Part shown: piece by piece, positions 35,081 through 43,145 of the stretch | How the letters are laid out: every line of letters begins with the position of its first letter | How positions within the stretch are numbered: position 1 is the first letter of the stretch | From: an uncultured Oleispira sp. | GTDB taxonomy: Bacteria > Pseudomonadota > Gammaproteobacteria > Pseudomonadales > Oceanobacteraceae | DNA length: 44,278 nucleotides | NCBI GenBank assembly: GCA_913061415.1 | Contig: CAJXUD010000020.1 | Span: 1 to 44,278, forward strand | Direction of reading: 5' to 3' | Made by a program: the position numbers and the translations under genes | The notes under the pieces: model-generated | Seen by the model: only the letters and a program-made list of their open reading frames with translations | Database searches by the model: none | What the model was told of the DNA's origin: nothing

Positions 35081-35438
35081 GGATTTTTACTTCCGCATTA
35101 ACACCAAAAGACGGTAGCTGATCGGCAATAATGTCACGAGCTTCTTTGTACACTAATTTATTAATAGTGTCGGGAGCTAGGCCCACGAAAGGTTTCGCTA
35201 ATGCCGTTTTGGCGATGGCAAGTTCAGTAGGGTTTAGTATCTCGACCGTAATGATTCGTTTATTCTGTTCCATTAGCAGCTTGCTTAGTTTGGCAGGAAT
35301 AACCGAGTTGCTGGTGGCCAATGCGGCGCTTTCTAATAGCAAATTTTGGGTTTGTTGACGACTGCGTTGCCAAAGCAATAGCAGTGCGACACTGATGGCC
35401 ATGTTGGCTAGTACGAAGAGTGTGATGGCGATATTCAT
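35070..35438 (-). CDS. Single-TM protein of unknown function (upstream of pair)
   Basis: This 122-residue protein also starts with one hydrophobic helix (about 4-23, ALLLLW at its end), then a basic region (RSRQQ) and a C-terminal domain of mixed helix and strand (IITVEILNP, VNAEVKIHV). It may be inserted by the helix with the domain on the far side. Overlap of 11 bases with the next gene argues for co-translation. The AGG in its upstream region is plausible as a ribosome binding site. I recognise no family. Confidence 0.65.
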   Translation of the reverse strand: MNIAITLFVLANMAISVALLLLWQRSRQQTQNLLLESAALATSNSVIPAKLSKLLMEQNKRIITVEILNPTELAIAKTALAKPFVGLAPDTINKLVYKEARDIIADQLPSFGVNAEVKIHVT

Positions 35439-35626
35439 GAGTAACCTGTGCGACGGAGCTTAAAAATCGATATACCAAGGTATCATAATGTGAGTGTTGA
35501 GAATACTGAGTCATTTTAGACAGGCTTGATGCTTAAAAACATAAATTTATATCGGGTGCTTTGATGCTTTAAACTCTGTAACAAAGAGACTGCTAAGTGC
35601 CTATCAATAGATAAAGAAACACTTCC

Positions 35627-35968
35627 ATGAAAAAAACAGACAAAGCATTAGAAAATACCCTTGTAAAAGTCCTGACTCAGGTATGTGAAGAGTCACTAAA
35701 ATCCATTGAAGGCTTTAAGTGGCTAACCCATTTAGTGGACTACAAAGACTTTCCACGCTCTCTCACGGTAATCTGTATTTTTGAAACCCAAGATCAGATC
35801 ACGGCGCTATTACATTCGCCGCAACATGAAAACTTAATAAATAACATTATTGATCGATTAAACGGTGCGGGTATTCAGCTACCGAAAAAACACAAACACA
35901 TCAAGTTCGATAGTGAAGACGCTTGTCATTTTGAACATGCAGGTAATTGGAATCGCCGCTTAAAATAA
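35627..35968 (+). CDS. Conserved small protein of unknown function
   Basis: This 113-residue protein (KKTDKALENTLVKVL..., VCEESLKSIEGFKWLTHLVDY, PRSLTVICIF) resembles a conserved gammaproteobacterial family that I recall being misannotated as Fis-type regulators. I see no helix-turn-helix of Fis type that would justify that name. It is short, slightly basic, and has no membrane segment. It sits between the divergent membrane-protein pair and the MarR gene. Function unknown. Confidence 0.65.
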   Translation: MKKTDKALENTLVKVLTQVCEESLKSIEGFKWLTHLVDYKDFPRSLTVICIFETQDQITALLHSPQHENLINNIIDRLNGAGIQLPKKHKHIKFDSEDACHFEHAGNWNRRLK

Positions 35969-36037
35969 ACATCAGTCTGTTGCCTCTTCACGCTTTTTAA
36001 CCCCTCTTTTGTTATAAATACACCTTGCATAACTTAA

Positions 36038-36077
36038 TAGTACGCATGTAAACTATATTTAGTTCGCATATATACTA
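36038..36077. promoter_or_regulatory. Twin 18-bp operators upstream of marR-like gene
   Basis: TAGTACGCATGTAAACTA (36038-36055) and TAGTTCGCATATATACTA (36060-36077) share 14 of 18 bases and start 22 bp apart, about two helical turns. Both have TAGT/ACTA arms. They lie 22-60 nt before the GTG start of the MarR gene and overlap a possible promoter TTGCAT (36025-36030), 18-nt spacer, TAAACT (36049-36054). Confidence 0.7.
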
Positions 36078-36099
36078 TTTTATTAAGAAGGCCCTAGCT

Positions 36100-36513
36100 G
36101 TGGATAAACGTCTATTTTTCTTACTCAACATGGCGCAAAGAAAGCTGTTCAATCATGTGGATAAAGCCTGTGAGCAGACTTTTGATACTTCAGTGACTCA
36201 GCTAGCGGCTTTGTTGTACATCGTTAAGCATGCAGGCTGTTTACAAAAGGATGTGGCAAAAGCACTGTCACTGAACAAATCAGCAGTAACAGGCCTGATT
36301 GTTCGAATGGAAAAAAATACTCTTCTAGAGCGAGTAGTGAGCGAAGAGGACGCAAGAGCCATCAAATTATACCCAACCCCTAATGGCGTACAAAAGACCC
36401 TCGATTTAATGCCCTTCATTGATCAGCTTAATGGTGTATTCACTGATGAATTCAGTGACGAAGAAATGGAAACAGTATTTAAGTTTTTAAATTTTATTAT
36501 TAAACGATTTTAA
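36100..36513 (+). CDS. MarR family transcriptional regulator
   Basis: This 137-residue winged-helix regulator has the MarR layout: dimerisation helices at both ends and a recognition region LQKDVAKALSLNKSAVTGLIVRMEKNTLLERVVSEEDARAIKLYPT (about residues 48-93, wing DARAIKLYPT). The start is GTG with AAGAAGG at good spacing. Two similar palindromes upstream indicate autoregulation. The next gene, an alpha/beta hydrolase, lies 97 nt downstream and is the likely target. The ligand is unknown. Confidence 0.9.
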   Translation: MDKRLFFLLNMAQRKLFNHVDKACEQTFDTSVTQLAALLYIVKHAGCLQKDVAKALSLNKSAVTGLIVRMEKNTLLERVVSEEDARAIKLYPTPNGVQKTLDLMPFIDQLNGVFTDEFSDEEMETVFKFLNFIIKRF

Positions 36514-36610
36514 TCCGGTTCATCTGTTTTTTACCACTCAAATAGATTTTTAATACAAAAGTTGAGTGATGAGTGATGAACCAACACTGGCGTAAAGGTA
36601 GGAATGAAGT

Positions 36611-37462
36611 ATGAAAACACAAGTATTACTAACCACAGCAGGTCATACGATCACGGCTCAGGTCTTTTCAGCTAAAGACGAGGCACAGAGTAAGGGCGTT
36701 TGTATCATCGCCACCGCAACGGGGGTTGCGCAGCGCTTATACGAAGACTTTGCTAACTGGTTAACCGAACATAACTATACCGCTGTGACGTTTGATTATG
36801 ACGGTATTGGTTTATCAATCGACCGTCATGTTAAATACAGTAAAAGTGATAAATTGAGTTGGGGAAAATATGACTGCTCAGCCGTATTGGATTATGTGAA
36901 AGCTGAATTTCCTGAACAAAAAATCACTTGGATTGGGCATAGTGTTGGTGCTCACTTACTTGGATTTATGGAAGATACCAGTGATATTTCAAAAGCAATT
37001 ACCGTGGGTGCAGGCACGGGTACTTGGTGGTATAACGCACCGCCAACAAAACGTGTTGCCTGGTTTTTATGGTATTTCTTAGTCCCAGCCACTGTGCCTT
37101 TCTTAGGGTATTTTCCAGGGAATAAAATCGGCATTATGTGTGACCTGCCTAAAGGCGTAATTATGCAGTGGCGTCGCTGGTGTTTGAAAAAAGACTACGC
37201 AATTGGCTACGAAGGGGATTGGTTAAGACAAAATTTTGCGAATACAAAAATGCCAATGACTTCTATAGCGTTTACGGATGACGACATGATGTCGATGAAA
37301 AACGTTGAAATGCTGCACGCGTTTTTTACCGGAGCGGATAAAACCATGGTAAAAATTAAACCCTCTGATGTTGACCAGAAACGCATTGGTCATATTGGTT
37401 GGCATAAAGCGCGTTATCGCAAGCTGTGGGAAAATTACTTTTTACCGGCATTAGAATCGTAA
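36611..37462 (+). CDS. Alpha/beta hydrolase, possibly MarR-controlled
   Basis: This 283-residue hydrolase has an alpha/beta fold, with the nucleophile elbow GHSVGAHLLG (Ser near 117) and downstream acidic/histidine residues (DDDMMS around 222, GHIGWH near 261) that may complete the triad. A variable cap region (about 140-205) with WWYNAPPTKR and WRRWC resembles predicted serine esterases/aminopeptidases. AGGAA precedes the ATG. The intergenic gap to marR contains a 7-bp inverted repeat, CACTCAA/TTGAGTG (36535-36541 and 36562-36568). Substrate unknown. Confidence 0.8.
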   Translation: MKTQVLLTTAGHTITAQVFSAKDEAQSKGVCIIATATGVAQRLYEDFANWLTEHNYTAVTFDYDGIGLSIDRHVKYSKSDKLSWGKYDCSAVLDYVKAEFPEQKITWIGHSVGAHLLGFMEDTSDISKAITVGAGTGTWWYNAPPTKRVAWFLWYFLVPATVPFLGYFPGNKIGIMCDLPKGVIMQWRRWCLKKDYAIGYEGDWLRQNFANTKMPMTSIAFTDDDMMSMKNVEMLHAFFTGADKTMVKIKPSDVDQKRIGHIGWHKARYRKLWENYFLPALES

Positions 37463-37495
37463 TGATGCGTTAGACTTATATCACCCGTTTGCTTC

Positions 37496-37915
37496 TTACG
37501 TTTTATTTCTTGCTAAGAAGCGAACGCGTGTGATGTCATAAATCCAATTAAAAGCGATTGCATAGAGCAAAAAGAAAACCATTGCGCCAACATCTAGTAG
37601 AAATACTGTCACGAAATCTAACTGCAAAACCCACATCATGACAGGAAATGAAAAGACTAACATTCCCAGCTCAAACCAGAATCCGTGTTGAATGCGTAAC
37701 CAGAGTTTCCTGCTGTTGCGATCTTCGCCGTAAACCTTATCGAACAGAATATTGAAAATAAAATTCCACAGCATAGCAATCAGAGACAGCATGATTGCAA
37801 GACCAGACATTTTAGCCGCATTGTTATCCGTAATAACAACCGCTATTAGGGTAAGAAGTATGAGAGCAATAACTTCAAATAATAACGCGTGAAAGATTCT
37901 TTCTTTAAATGACAT
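37496..37915 (-). CDS. PACE-family (AceI-like) efflux protein
   Basis: This 139-residue, four-helix membrane protein consists of two tandem bacterial transmembrane pair units, the PACE family layout. Signatures: RIFHALLFE (R6, H9, E14) in the first helix, WNFIFNILFD in the second, and the repeated RIQHGFWFELG and FNWIYD in the second half. AceI and relatives export biocides (chlorhexidine, short diamines) using protons, with the glutamate of helix one essential; that residue is here E14. Substrate here is unknown. The gene ends close to the hydrolase gene (convergent) and does not share its promoter. Confidence 0.92.
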   Translation of the reverse strand: MSFKERIFHALLFEVIALILLTLIAVVITDNNAAKMSGLAIMLSLIAMLWNFIFNILFDKVYGEDRNSRKLWLRIQHGFWFELGMLVFSFPVMMWVLQLDFVTVFLLDVGAMVFFLLYAIAFNWIYDITRVRFLARNKT

Positions 37916-37991
37916 GTGTTTCAGGCTTTGTGAAATGAGAAGGGGGCTTCAGTGTTACATCTGATGTTACATCAAAGCAGTCTTGCAGGCA

Positions 37992-38027
37992 TAAAAAAAC
38001 CCGCTAATGATTGCTCATTAGCGGGTT
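37992..38027 (-). terminator. Rho-independent terminator of tRNA-Met
   Basis: AACCCGCTAATGA (37998-38010) pairs with TCATTAGCGGGTT (38015-38027) around TTGC. Read on the minus strand, it ends in seven T residues. Confidence 0.9.
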
Positions 38028-38037
38028 CTTTAGAATT

Positions 38038-38114
38038 TGGTAGCTATGGGCAGACTTGAACTGCCGACCCCAGCATTATGAATGCTGTGCTCTAACCAAC
38101 TGAGCTACATAGCT
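38038..38114 (-). tRNA. tRNA-Met (CAT anticodon), elongator type
   Basis: The complement reads as a 77-nt tRNA with encoded CCA. The acceptor stem AGCTATG/CATAGCT is a perfect 7 bp. The D arm is TAGCTCAGTTGGTTAGAGCA, the anticodon stem CAGCA/TGCTG holds loop TTCATAA, and the T arm is GGCAG-TTCAAGT-CTGCC. The first pair is A1-U72, not the C1/A72 mismatch of initiators. The sequence follows E. coli elongator tRNA-Met. A tRNA-Ile2 with a CAU anticodon cannot be formally excluded. Confidence 0.95.
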
Positions 38115-38148
38115 ATACTTAGTGGCATTCGCCTCTTAAGTGGCGCGT

Positions 38149-38176
38149 ATTATGTCACCATTTAATTTTTCGTCAA
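38149..38176 (-). promoter_or_regulatory. tRNA-Met promoter with GC-rich discriminator
   Basis: On the minus strand TTGACG (38176-38171), 16 bases and CATAAT (38154-38149) are followed by ACGCGCC. The GC-rich discriminator is typical of stable-RNA promoters under stringent control. The leader before the tRNA would be about 28 nt. Confidence 0.7.
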
Positions 38177-38279
38177 GACTTTTTCTAACATTATTTCTAT
38201 TATTTTGTATCTTTTTCAAAGACTTAGGTTTTTGATCTTATTTAGGCGATTGGCCTGTCAGGATTGTCAATTAACAGAC

Positions 38280-38344
38280 AAAAAAAAGCACTCTTGCGAT
38301 CAATTACCTCAGTAAGGTATTCGGTCGCTCGAGCGCTTTTTCGT
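38280..38344 (-). terminator. Terminator of the cysDN operon
   Basis: On the minus strand AGCGCTC pairs with GAGTGCT (38287-38293 with 38331-38337) with one G-U wobble; inner pairings include TACCT/AGGTA. Eight T residues follow on this strand. The wobble would be a mismatch if read from the plus strand, supporting the minus orientation. Confidence 0.75.
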
Positions 38345-38389
38345 GCTTGCTAGGCAGGCTGTCGCTAAAGGATCAGAGTTGCATCAGAG

Positions 38390-40000
38390 TTAGATGATGC
38401 CTTTCTCTTGTAGCGTAGCAATCATGCTGTCTAGGCTATCTTCGTCAGCAGCAAGGCTAATGCAAGCATCGTCTGCTCCGCCTGCAACCAATGCGATTAG
38501 GCCTGCATCTTTCAAGATGTGAGCTTGAGCATTATTTGCAATAGCCGCTACTTTACCCATTTCGAATAAACGGCGATCAAGTGCTTTTGCCGTTGTTTCT
38601 GGGTTACTGCCATTGATCGCAACAATCGCTGGTAGCTGTGCAAAGCGCTTGGCTTTATCTGCTGCAGTTACTTCAGTTGTATCGCCGTCGCTATCTTGAG
38701 CTTCGCCAACAACCATACCTGCACCAACGGTTACGTTGGTCAGGCGGTCGATGATGATGAAAGCACCGGTAGCGCGGTTCTGCTGATAAGAATCAAACGA
38801 CATTGGCTTGTTAAGTGTAACTTCACACAAAGCAATTTCGTTTAATTTAACCCCAGAAGCAGGGTGTTGCTCCATAGTATTTACATCAACACGGTGATGA
38901 ATTTTACTCACAGCGCCTTGAGTGACAGAAGACGAGAACTTAATTTCGTACTGCTTACCCGCAACCAATTCAGCATCAGCCATCCATACGATGTCAGCGT
39001 TTACTTTGCTAGCAACGGTAGGAAGGTCGTCAATGTGAACCAACATATCGCCACGAGAAACGTCTATTTCGTCTTTCAGAGTGATCGTAACGGCTTGACC
39101 GTTGAACGCTTCGTCTAGGTCGCCATCAAAGGTCACAATCTTATCGACAGTGCTGGTTTTACGCGATGGCAATGCCATAACGCTATCGCCTGGGCGAACT
39201 TTACCTGATGCCACTGTTCCGCAGAAACCACGGAAGTCGAGGTTAGGACGGTTAACGTATTGAACAGGGAAGCGGAAGTTTTCAAGATTTTTATCTTCAG
39301 AAACTTCAACGGTGTTCAAAATTTCCATCAATGTCTTTTCTTTATACCAAGGTGAGCGCTCAGAGCGGTTCACGATGTTATCGCCGTCTAATGCAGACAG
39401 AGGAACACATTGAATGTCAGGAATATTTAGGTTCTTAGAGAATGCTAAATAGTCTTCTTTGATTTCGTTGTAGCGTTCTTCGCTAAAGTCCATCAAGTCC
39501 ATTTTGTTGATCGCAACAACAACGTGCTTAATGCCCTGTAGAGAAGCAATGTAAGAGTGACGTTTCGTTTGCGTCTGTACGCCATAACGCGCATCAATCA
39601 AGATAATCGCAAGGTCACAGGTAGAAGCACCGGTTGCCATGTTGCGAGTATATTGTTCGTGTCCTGGTGTATCAGCGATGATGAACTTACGTTTCTCGGT
39701 AGAGAAATAACGGTAAGCAACATCAATGGTGATGCCCTGTTCACGTTCAGCGGCTAAACCATCAACCAATAACGCAAGGTCGATTTTGTCGCCTTGAGTA
39801 CCGGATTTAACCGAGTCGCTTTCAATAGACGCTAACTGATCTTCAAAGATCATTTTGGAATCATAAAGAAGACGGCCGATCAAAGTCGATTTACCGTCAT
39901 CTACGTTGCCGCAGGTTAAAAAGCGCAACATTTGTTTGTTTTCGTGCTGCTTCAGATAGCCAAGGATATCGTCTGCAATCAAGTTAGACTGGTGTGACAT
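38390..40000 (-). CDS. cysN: Sulfate adenylyltransferase subunit 1 CysN with a degenerate APS-kinase-like tail
   Basis: This 536-residue GTPase subunit of ATP sulfurylase activates sulfate to APS with CysD. The G1 loop is GNVDDGKST; later motifs DTPGHEQY and NKMD are intact, followed by beta-barrel domains. It is longer than E. coli CysN (475). The last roughly 85 residues (from about 453) align by eye with the start of Cys[15 protein letters not shown], then [11 protein letters not shown]. The P-loop GLSGAGKST expected there is replaced by GSNPETT, so this tail cannot be an active APS kinase. Its start overlaps the cysD stop by one base (TAATG). Whether the tail is structural or vestigial is unknown. 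Confidence 0.93.
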   Translation of the reverse strand: MSHQSNLIADDILGYLKQHENKQMLRFLTCGNVDDGKSTLIGRLLYDSKMIFEDQLASIESDSVKSGTQGDKIDLALLVDGLAAEREQGITIDVAYRYFSTEKRKFIIADTPGHEQYTRNMATGASTCDLAIILIDARYGVQTQTKRHSYIASLQGIKHVVVAINKMDLMDFSEERYNEIKEDYLAFSKNLNIPDIQCVPLSALDGDNIVNRSERSPWYKEKTLMEILNTVEVSEDKNLENFRFPVQYVNRPNLDFRGFCGTVASGKVRPGDSVMALPSRKTSTVDKIVTFDGDLDEAFNGQAVTITLKDEIDVSRGDMLVHIDDLPTVASKVNADIVWMADAELVAGKQYEIKFSSSVTQGAVSKIHHRVDVNTMEQHPASGVKLNEIALCEVTLNKPMSFDSYQQNRATGAFIIIDRLTNVTVGAGMVVGEAQDSDGDTTEVTAADKAKRFAQLPAIVAINGSNPETTAKALDRRLFEMGKVAAIANNAQAHILKDAGLIALVAGGADDACISLAADEDSLDSMIATLQEKGII

Positions 40001-40908
40001 TAGAAGTAACCCTCTTGCTTTTTCTTTTCCATAGACGCGGAAGAGTCGTGGTCAATCGCACGGCCCTGACGCTCAGACGTAGTGGTTAGCAGCATTTCCT
40101 GAATAATTTCAGGCAATGTATTTGCTTCAGATTCCACGGCGCCGGTTAATGGATAACAGCCAAGAGTACGGAAGCGAACCATCTTCATTTCTGGAGTTTC
40201 GCCTTCTTTCATAGGCATACGCTCATCATCTACCATCAATAGCATGCCATCACGTTCAACAACTGGGCGTTCTGCCGCTAGGTACAATCCTGGAATCTCG
40301 ATGCCTTCCAAGTAGATGTACTGCCAGATGTCGAGCTCGGTCCAGTTAGACAGTGGGAAAACACGGATGCTTTCGCCCTTGTTCACTTTACCGTTATAAA
40401 TGTTCCACAATTCAGGACGCTGATTTTTAGGGTCCCAACGGTGGTTTTCGTCACGGAAAGAATAAACGCGTTCTTTCGCACGAGATTTTTCTTCATCACG
40501 ACGAGCGCCACCGAATGCAGCATCAAAGCCGTATTTGTCGAGTGCTTGCTTCAGTGCTTGAGTCTTCATGATGTCAGTATGCTTAGAAGAACCGTGTGTA
40601 AAAGGTCCTACTCCTTCAGCCTTACCTTCAGGGTTGGTATGAACGATTAAGTCCATGCCAACTTTTTTCGCCATCATGTCACGGAACTCGATCATTTCCT
40701 TGAATTTCCACAAGGTATCGACGTGCATTAATGGGAACGGAGGCTTGCCAGGAAAAAACGCTTTTTGCGCTAAATGCAGCATTACCGCAGAATCTTTACC
40801 AACGGAGTACATCATTACCGGATTATCGAATTCGGCAGCTACTTCGCGGATGATATGGAGGCTTTCAGCTTCCAATTGTTTTAGGTGAGTCAGGTTATAC
40901 TCAGTCAT
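40000..40908 (-). CDS. cysD: Sulfate adenylyltransferase subunit 2 CysD
   Basis: This 302-residue PP-loop ATP-pyrophosphatase subunit of ATP sulfurylase adenylates sulfate in partnership with the CysN GTPase. The PP-loop [17 protein letters not shown] is near residue 36, and [19 protein letters not shown] and the [10 protein letters not shown] segment are typical. Length matches E. coli CysD (302). It is the first gene of cysDN. Upstream on the same strand is TATAGT (complement of 40995-41000), a possible -10 about 90 nt before the ATG; I could not confirm a CysB site. Confidence 0.96.
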   Translation of the reverse strand: MTEYNLTHLKQLEAESLHIIREVAAEFDNPVMMYSVGKDSAVMLHLAQKAFFPGKPPFPLMHVDTLWKFKEMIEFRDMMAKKVGMDLIVHTNPEGKAEGVGPFTHGSSKHTDIMKTQALKQALDKYGFDAAFGGARRDEEKSRAKERVYSFRDENHRWDPKNQRPELWNIYNGKVNKGESIRVFPLSNWTELDIWQYIYLEGIEIPGLYLAAERPVVERDGMLLMVDDERMPMKEGETPEMKMVRFRTLGCYPLTGAVESEANTLPEIIQEMLLTTTSERQGRAIDHDSSASMEKKKQEGYF

Positions 40909-41137
40909 AATCGCTTTCGGAGTTGGTGAACAAAAAAGTGATAATAGGTTGCCGCTAAAAATGAAACGTTAAGTGGCATTCCCAAGATAGAGACACTATA
41001 CCAAGAGCCGGGGTATATAAAAAGATCATTCTAATAACGTTTAGATATAAGGCTATGTAGAAAGATTGATCAATAAGCTCTACCATTTACAGCGTAAGAA
41101 CGCTCATTAGTTAGCATTAAATAAGAAGGTTGTATAA

Positions 41138-41830
41138 ATGTCAGTTAAGACTTGGTCAGAAAAAACAGTAAGCCTTTCTGGGCCTGTTGGAGTATTGGAT
41201 TTAAGACTTGGTGAACATCAGTATTCAGAAAATGAGCTAGAGAATAAAAAAGCCCCAAAGTGCGGATTTATTATGTGTCATCCGCACCCTTTATATTCTG
41301 GAACAATGGATAATAAAGTCGTGACAACTCTGGTGCGTGGGGTATCTCGCTTGGATGTTGAGAGTGTTCGAGCCTTGGATACGATTCGTTTTAACTTTCG
41401 CGGGGTTGGCAGTAGTGAAGGAACGCACGATCACGGTAAGGGCGAACAAGATGATCTTGCCGCAGTTGTTCAGTACGCAATGACTGAGTTAGGCTGGCAG
41501 AAAGTGTATTTAGCAGGCTTTTCGTTTGGTTCGGGGGTTGCGTGTTTGTATGCCTGCGCGAATCCAGAAAAGATCGCCGGCTTGTTTCTTGTGGCGCCTG
41601 CGGTTCACCATTTTGATGCACCTTCTACTTTACCGTTTGAGTTTGAAAGCCATGTTTATATGGGTGATGCCGATGAAGTAGTTCCTTTTGATGAGGTCGA
41701 GCATTGGGTCGATTTATTAACGCCGCAACCTCATTGGCACATATTCGAAGAGGCGGGTCACTTCTTCCATGGTCGATTAATCGACTTGAAAAAAGCATTT
41801 CTAGAAGATGTAGCGAATATTATTCTGTGA
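41138..41830 (+). CDS. Alpha/beta hydrolase, COG2945 type
   Basis: This 230-residue protein belongs to the predicted alpha/beta hydrolases of COG2945. Marks are CHPHPLYSGTMDNKVV (with the usual HPHP), FNFRGVGSSEGTHDHGKGEQ, the nucleophile elbow GFSFGSG (Ser at about 131), DADEVVPFDEV (acid) and HFFHGRL (His). The family's substrate is unknown. AAGAAGG gives a good ribosome binding site. It lies between the divergent cysD gene and zapE. Confidence 0.88.
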   Translation: MSVKTWSEKTVSLSGPVGVLDLRLGEHQYSENELENKKAPKCGFIMCHPHPLYSGTMDNKVVTTLVRGVSRLDVESVRALDTIRFNFRGVGSSEGTHDHGKGEQDDLAAVVQYAMTELGWQKVYLAGFSFGSGVACLYACANPEKIAGLFLVAPAVHHFDAPSTLPFEFESHVYMGDADEVVPFDEVEHWVDLLTPQPHWHIFEEAGHFFHGRLIDLKKAFLEDVANIIL

Positions 41831-41894
41831 ACTTTATATTTGTCTAGTGGGCATTCATCCCGTGAATGCCAAGAATACTATTAAAATGAGTGAT

Positions 41895-41923
41895 TTTACG
41901 CTAAATTGCGCGCCTTATATTAA
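41895..41923 (+). promoter_or_regulatory. Possible zapE promoter
   Basis: TTTACG (41895-41900) and TATTAA (41918-41923) are separated by 17 bases. An upstream stem GGCATTCA/TGAATGCC (41850-41857 with 41863-41870) lacks a T-run and may be a weak terminator of the previous gene. Confidence 0.35.
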
Positions 41924-41978
41924 GTAACGCATCTATTAAATCAGCAGTTGCTTCAGAATGTCCTACAGAGGAATGCCC

Positions 41979-43085
41979 GTGTCGACGCCATTAGAACTCT
42001 ACCAAAAAGATTTAGAACGTGACGATTTTTCTTATGATGCCGATCAAGAAAAAGCCGTAAAGCACCTTCAACGTTTATATGAAGATCTGGTTGCGAGTTA
42101 CGAGAAATCGAAAAAAAATCGTGGCATTCGTAAAGTCTTTAGCAAAAAACAGACAACTCCGATTCAAGGGTTATACTTTTGGGGCGGTGTGGGGCGCGGT
42201 AAAACTTACCTAGTAGATACTTTTTACGATGCATTACCGTTTGAACGTAAAATGCGCACTCACTTTCACCGCTTTATGCAGCGTGTTCATAACGATCTAA
42301 CTAAGCTTGAAGGCATCAAAAATCCATTAACGGCTATTGCCGAGCAAATCTCCAAAGAAGCAGTTGTTATTTGTTTCGATGAGTTCTTCGTATCCGACAT
42401 TGGTGATGCCATGATTCTGGGTGGATTAATGGAAGAGCTGTTTGCGCGTGGCGTAACGTTAGTTTCAACCTCAAATATTGTTCCTGATGGCCTCTATAAA
42501 GATGGCCTTCAGCGTGATCGCTTTATGCCCGCGATTAAATTACTAAATACATACACTGACGTGGTAAACGTCGATAGCGGTGTTGATTATCGCTTACGTA
42601 CTTTAGAACAAGCTGAACTTTATCATTGCCCATTAGATGGAACAGCTGAGTCTAGCCTGCAGAAGAGCTTCGATAATCTTATTCCAGATGCTAAGCATGT
42701 TGAAGAAAATACCAGTATTGACATTTTAGGACGACAAATTCCGGCTAAGGCTATTTGCGATGATGTTGCTTGGTTTGATTTCGTTGGTTTGTGTGATGGC
42801 CCGCGTTCGCAAAATGACTACATTGAGATCGGTAAGTTGTATCACGCTATCTTAATTTCTAACGTGCCGGTGATGGGGGTTAAGAATGATGATTTAGCCC
42901 GTCGCTATATTAACTTGATTGATGAGTTTTATGACCGTGGCGTAAAAGTCATTATGTCGGCAGAAGTGCCGATTCATGAAATCTATTCGGGTGGCAGTTT
43001 AGAATTTGCATTCCAGCGTACGACATCACGTATGCTAGAAATGCAGTCTCATGATTATTTAGCGCGTGAGCATAAAGCCGACTAA
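41979..43085 (+). CDS. zapE: Cell division protein ZapE (AFG1-like AAA ATPase)
   Basis: This 368-residue ATPase is ZapE, which in E. coli associates with the Z ring and is needed under some division stresses. Walker A GGVGRGKT is at about 69-76, Walker B VICFDEFFVSD follows, and the later STSN and RFMPAI segments are conserved. An upstream ATG at 41958 is in frame, but AGAGGA (41967-41972) sits six bases before GTG 41979, and homologues begin MTPLERYQ-like, matching MSTPLELYQ. A weak hairpin, not a classical terminator, separates it from the convergent RDD gene. Confidence 0.92.
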   Translation: MSTPLELYQKDLERDDFSYDADQEKAVKHLQRLYEDLVASYEKSKKNRGIRKVFSKKQTTPIQGLYFWGGVGRGKTYLVDTFYDALPFERKMRTHFHRFMQRVHNDLTKLEGIKNPLTAIAEQISKEAVVICFDEFFVSDIGDAMILGGLMEELFARGVTLVSTSNIVPDGLYKDGLQRDRFMPAIKLLNTYTDVVNVDSGVDYRLRTLEQAELYHCPLDGTAESSLQKSFDNLIPDAKHVEENTSIDILGRQIPAKAICDDVAWFDFVGLCDGPRSQNDYIEIGKLYHAILISNVPVMGVKNDDLARRYINLIDEFYDRGVKVIMSAEVPIHEIYSGGSLEFAFQRTTSRMLEMQSHDYLAREHKAD

Positions 43086-43116
43086 GTTAGTCGCAATCGA
43101 CTTTATGTATCATTAC

Positions 43117-43145
43117 AAGATATAGCAGCCAGTCTGCTATATCTT
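43117..43145. terminator. Hairpin between convergent zapE and RDD genes
   Basis: AAGATATAGCAG (43117-43128) and CTGCTATATCTT (43134-43145) form a perfect 12-bp stem, its right arm overlapping the RDD gene stop codon. No T-run follows in either direction, so termination strength is doubtful. Confidence 0.4.

Noticed and set aside
35627-35968. Fis-family regulator
   Set aside because: No Fis-type helix-turn-helix could be seen; the name seems to be an inherited misannotation.
38390-40000. Bifunctional CysNC (sulfurylase plus APS kinase)
   Set aside because: The P-loop needed for kinase activity is absent and the tail is much shorter than CysC.
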